Below are positions 61,381-64,000 of a DNA stretch of 64,000 nt, piece by piece (position 1 is the stretch's first letter; the number at the start of each line of letters is the position of its first letter). Source of the DNA: Flavobacteriaceae bacterium UBA4166. GTDB lineage: Bacteria; Bacteroidota; Bacteroidia; Flavobacteriales; Flavobacteriaceae. Below the pieces are notes generated by a model, which worked only from the letters and a program-made list of their open reading frames with translations, had not been told where the DNA came from and did not search any database. The position numbers and the translations under genes were made by a program. The stretch covers positions 250,129 through 314,128 of the forward strand of contig DFVG01000030.1 of the NCBI GenBank assembly GCA_002379985.1. Direction: 5' to 3'.

Positions 61381-62997
61381 TTATTGTTTTATAAATCGTT
61401 GCGTTTGAATTGTACCGTTAGTCATGATTCTTAAGATATAATTTCCGGCGGTAATTCCAGAAACATCCAGACTTCCGGCTTCTAGTACTCCGTTCATGAC
61501 GCGTCGTCCCTGCACATCAAAAACAGAATAGATTGCGTTGTCAAAGCCATACTGAAGGTTGATGTTCAATTCACTGCGGGTAGGGTTGGGGTATAGAATT
61601 AGGTTTTCAGTTAGAAAATCTTCTAATCCGAACGTACTTCCTTCCTCTACCGTAATCGTTTCATTGATATTTGGGTTAAGAATTTCATCTACCGCTCCGG
61701 AAGGCCAGTAAATGGTGAGCCGGTCGATACTCGTATCGGTACCAATTCCGAAGTGCGCGCGCATGGTACTCATATATCGAAAACCTTCGCCGCTTCTAAT
61801 ATCCCGAATTTGAACGCCAGACTCGGTTTCAATCTCTACCCGAGCACCAATTCCGTTGATATTACTGTCGGTACCCACGGTATTGATCGCGATCCAATTA
61901 TTGCCGTTTCCAGCGTTGTAATAAATACTTCCACCAATAAATGCATCCAAGAAACCATCGTTATTAAGATCCCCTAACGCGCCATTGCTTGAAGAAAGAA
62001 CATTAGATTCTATCGTAAAGGTAAGATCGCCATTTCCTAACAGAATGTTTCCATTAGAAAGAATATCTAAGTTTCCGTCGTTATTGAAGTCTCCGGGACA
62101 GTTTTCAATTCCGGTTGCTGAAAATCCTGTAAGTCCTGAAGTAGAAATTACATCTGTAAAGGTTCCGTCGCCATTATTTTCCATTAGACGGTGGAATCCA
62201 TCAGAAGTGGTACTCGCACCAATCCAAATATCCATGTCACCATCGTTGTCGTAATCTCCCCATGCAGACGACCAGGTTTGCATAGAATCTTCAAGGTTGG
62301 TTTCAGCGCCAATTTCAGAAAAGGTGCCGTCACCGTTATTGTTGTGTAATTCATTGTCACGTCTGTCGGGACCACCACCACATTTAGCGATGAACAAGTC
62401 CATGTCGCGATCATTGTCATAATCAATCCAAACCGATCCATAATTTCCTCCTGAAGGGAAATCGCCTAATCCACCTTGAATATGCGTAAGATTTCCGTCT
62501 CCATCGTTGAGGTAATACACATTGGGCTCCACATCGTGACAAACAAAAGCATCGAGATTCCCGTCATTATTAATGTCGATAAAGTTGGAGCGCTGCGAGA
62601 ATACAAATTCGGGACCGGAAATTTCTGTAAATCCTGTGCCGTCATTATTGGCACGCATGAAGGTAACGCCACTTCCACCACCATACAATAGATCGGTATA
62701 GCCATTACGATCATAATCAGCTGCTGCGAGAGACCAAGATGGGTTGTAATCAGCCGGCGTTGTAGTAATATTTGTTTCTACGAATGATCCGTCAGGTTGT
62801 TGGTAAAAGATCTGTACGTTCGTGCTGGTAACGGAAACAACATCGTCTAAGTAATCGCCATTCATGTCTACCACGGCGCGATCTGTGCCGGAAGTTCCGA
62901 TGGATGAAACGGTAAAGGACAAGTCTCCACCAGACCGCTGTTGTCCGTATACACAGAGGGTGAGGAGTGAAAAAGCGAGGAGTATTGGTTTTTTCAT
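61381..62997 (-). CDS. CRTAC1-type FG-GAP repeat protein with T9SS sorting domain
   Basis: 538 residues: signal peptide to about 19 (YGQ), Asp-rich VCBS/FG-GAP repeats with Ca-binding DYDNDGDMD-type loops (about 50-350), an ASPIC/UnbV segment (IGARVEIETESGVQIRDIRSG), and a C-terminal T9SS sorting domain (ILYPNPTRSELNINL to the end). It would be secreted by type IX secretion and displayed at the surface or released. Follows the diheme cytochrome by 23 bp. Confidence 0.93.
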   Translation of the reverse strand: MKKPILLAFSLLTLCVYGQQRSGGDLSFTVSSIGTSGTDRAVVDMNGDYLDDVVSVTSTNVQIFYQQPDGSFVETNITTTPADYNPSWSLAAADYDRNGYTDLLYGGGSGVTFMRANNDGTGFTEISGPEFVFSQRSNFIDINNDGNLDAFVCHDVEPNVYYLNDGDGNLTHIQGGLGDFPSGGNYGSVWIDYDNDRDMDLFIAKCGGGPDRRDNELHNNNGDGTFSEIGAETNLEDSMQTWSSAWGDYDNDGDMDIWIGASTTSDGFHRLMENNGDGTFTDVISTSGLTGFSATGIENCPGDFNNDGNLDILSNGNILLGNGDLTFTIESNVLSSSNGALGDLNNDGFLDAFIGGSIYYNAGNGNNWIAINTVGTDSNINGIGARVEIETESGVQIRDIRSGEGFRYMSTMRAHFGIGTDTSIDRLTIYWPSGAVDEILNPNINETITVEEGSTFGLEDFLTENLILYPNPTRSELNINLQYGFDNAIYSVFDVQGRRVMNGVLEAGSLDVSGITAGNYILRIMTNGTIQTQRFIKQ

Positions 62998-63020
62998 AAG
63001 TTGAAAATTTAATTTAGTTA

Positions 63021-64000
63021 TTAATCACAGCTGCCTGATAACGAATTGATCCAATCGGCAACCAAGGTTACGGCATCGTCTTGTATTAAGGTTCTGCCAA
63101 TAAGAGGCATTCTATATTCTTCTGCTTCGGTATTGATTCGGAAATATAGAACAGAAGTATCTATATCACCGGGAACTACGATTCGAGATTGACCCGGAAT
63201 CGGGGTGTCCGGAGTGACACAAATACCCATATTTTCCGGCGTGTCGTTTTCATTGAAAGCAAATCGCAGCGATCGATAGTCACAATGGCCTCCGTCTGAA
63301 TGACAACTTGCGCAATTGATATCCACATACGAACGCATTCTAAGATCAATAGGTTGCGAAGTATCGGTATAATCAACAACAGCGTTAATGGTTGAAGGAA
63401 CACTAGCTTCAAGGTATCCCATGTCAATAAATTTCTGTAATTGGTTTGACAGGCCATCTGCATAGGGATAGTCTTTATCAAGACTCTGTGGCTTCAAGCC
63501 TATGGGAGTATTGCTGTCAAATGATTTATGACAGGTAAAGCATTCGCTTTCCGAAGGAATTCGGTAAGTAGTACTTCTGCTCGTTCCATCATCATCAATC
63601 CAAGAGATAGGAACATTGGCACCGTCTAAATTGAAAAATGCCTCATTCTGATCCTCATTCCAAATATAATTTGCAAAAATCCATCCCTCTTCTTTTCGAA
63701 TCATCAAGCGCGTTTCTAGAATCTCGGTTTCGTTAGCAGGTTGTACGTTGTCGTAGAAGAATGATTTGATAAGAACGGTTCCTACAGGAAAATCTAATAC
63801 ATCAGCATCAGAAACGTAGGAGGCCCTCACGCCGTTGGGCATCCACAGGTATCGGTTTTTGTGCGCGTAATCAGTAAATAGAGCGCTTATAGGCTCGTAC
63901 GGTACAACGCCGTATACCGGGTTTTGATCGGCCATAGCACCGTCAAAGAAATTATATTCAGACAAGGTGTCATATGGCACTTCATTAATATCGAAATTAA
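63021..64000 (-). CDS. SO2930-family diheme c-type cytochrome, N-terminus off window
   Basis: Frame stays open to the window edge; the only start in it is a GTG at 63980, but the preceding codons (NFDINEV) match the family, so the true start lies outside. Two heme motifs CxxCH are visible in SECFTCHKSF and INCASCHSDGG, with TLIQDDAVTLVADWIN at the C-terminus. I know the family as TIGR03806/SO2930; its function is not established. Precedes the T9SS-secreted repeat protein gene. Confidence 0.88.
   Translation of the reverse strand, partial: NFDINEVPYDTLSEYNFFDGAMADQNPVYGVVPYEPISALFTDYAHKNRYLWMPNGVRASYVSDADVLDFPVGTVLIKSFFYDNVQPANETEILETRLMIRKEEGWIFANYIWNEDQNEAFFNLDGANVPISWIDDDGTSRSTTYRIPSESECFTCHKSFDSNTPIGLKPQSLDKDYPYADGLSNQLQKFIDMGYLEASVPSTINAVVDYTDTSQPIDLRMRSYVDINCASCHSDGGHCDYRSLRFAFNENDTPENMGICVTPDTPIPGQSRIVVPGDIDTSVLYFRINTEAEEYRMPLIGRTLIQDDAVTLVADWINSLSGSCD

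Noticed and set aside
1..64000. CRISPR, insertion sequence, toxin-antitoxin or defence island
   Set aside because: No regularly spaced direct repeats, transposase, terminal inverted repeats or defence-gene motifs were seen on either strand.

Overview
The window is chromosomal DNA from a member of the Bacteroidota, most likely family Flavobacteriaceae. Supporting signs are the TAnnTTTG promoter boxes with an upstream TTG, few Shine-Dalgarno sites, a bL32 without zinc-binding cysteines, a T9SS C-terminal sorting domain, a PID-CTERM-like small protein, and several protein families typical of that group (DUF4837, DUF4175, DUF6327). Nearly all of it is vertically inherited core genome. I see no insertion sequence, prophage, CRISPR array, plasmid gene or restriction/defence island.

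Layout. 0-15.5 kb is mostly minus strand: a partial Bacteroidota protein, GH3-like adenylate enzyme, M23 peptidase, (tatA on plus), DUF4837 lipoprotein, LysM lytic transglycosylase, pgk, (holB on plus), a methyltransferase, mnmG, ybeY and DUF4175. Two palindromic parS-like sites flank mnmG. 15.7-25.4 kb holds gltX, an outer-membrane barrel, an SPFH protein, the YtxH/holin/DUF6327 trio, glnS, folB, tRNA-Cys, a LysE exporter and rnr. A 536-bp AT-rich gap follows (25.74-26.28 kb), the only long non-coding stretch; it is a candidate replication origin.

26.3-29.5 kb reads away from that gap: rpiB, a CDF metal transporter, GNAT and amt. 29.5-39.2 kb is minus strand: a small nuclease-like protein, an orphan histidine kinase, then two tight blocks (rnpA-DUF4349-S41 protease-sterol desaturase, and MBL hydrolase-S8 protease-M1 peptidase). 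39.4-49.2 kb carries a TrkA-type antiporter, lepA, an outer-membrane barrel receptor, dus, an FtsX-like permease, rbfA, mce and a CAU-anticodon tRNA. 49.4-57.6 kb carries ribE, pdxA, the yceD-rpmF-fabH-accB-accC fatty-acid block, and a FAD oxidoreductase-mtgA-GreA-like run. 57.6-64 kb is minus strand: an orphan ABC ATPase, prolyl oligopeptidase, DoxX protein, a T9SS-secreted repeat protein and a diheme cytochrome cut by the right edge.

Together the genes cover translation and tRNA maturation (gltX, glnS, mnmG, dus, rbfA, ybeY, lepA, rnpA, rnr), envelope and peptidoglycan work (M23, LysM transglycosylase, mtgA, TatA), lipid synthesis (fabH, accBC) and secreted proteolysis. The most interesting non-gene signals are the paired parS sites, the candidate origin, three promoters that abut start codons and so predict leaderless mRNAs, a palindromic divergent promoter between ribE and pdxA, and a structured 145-bp element downstream of holB.
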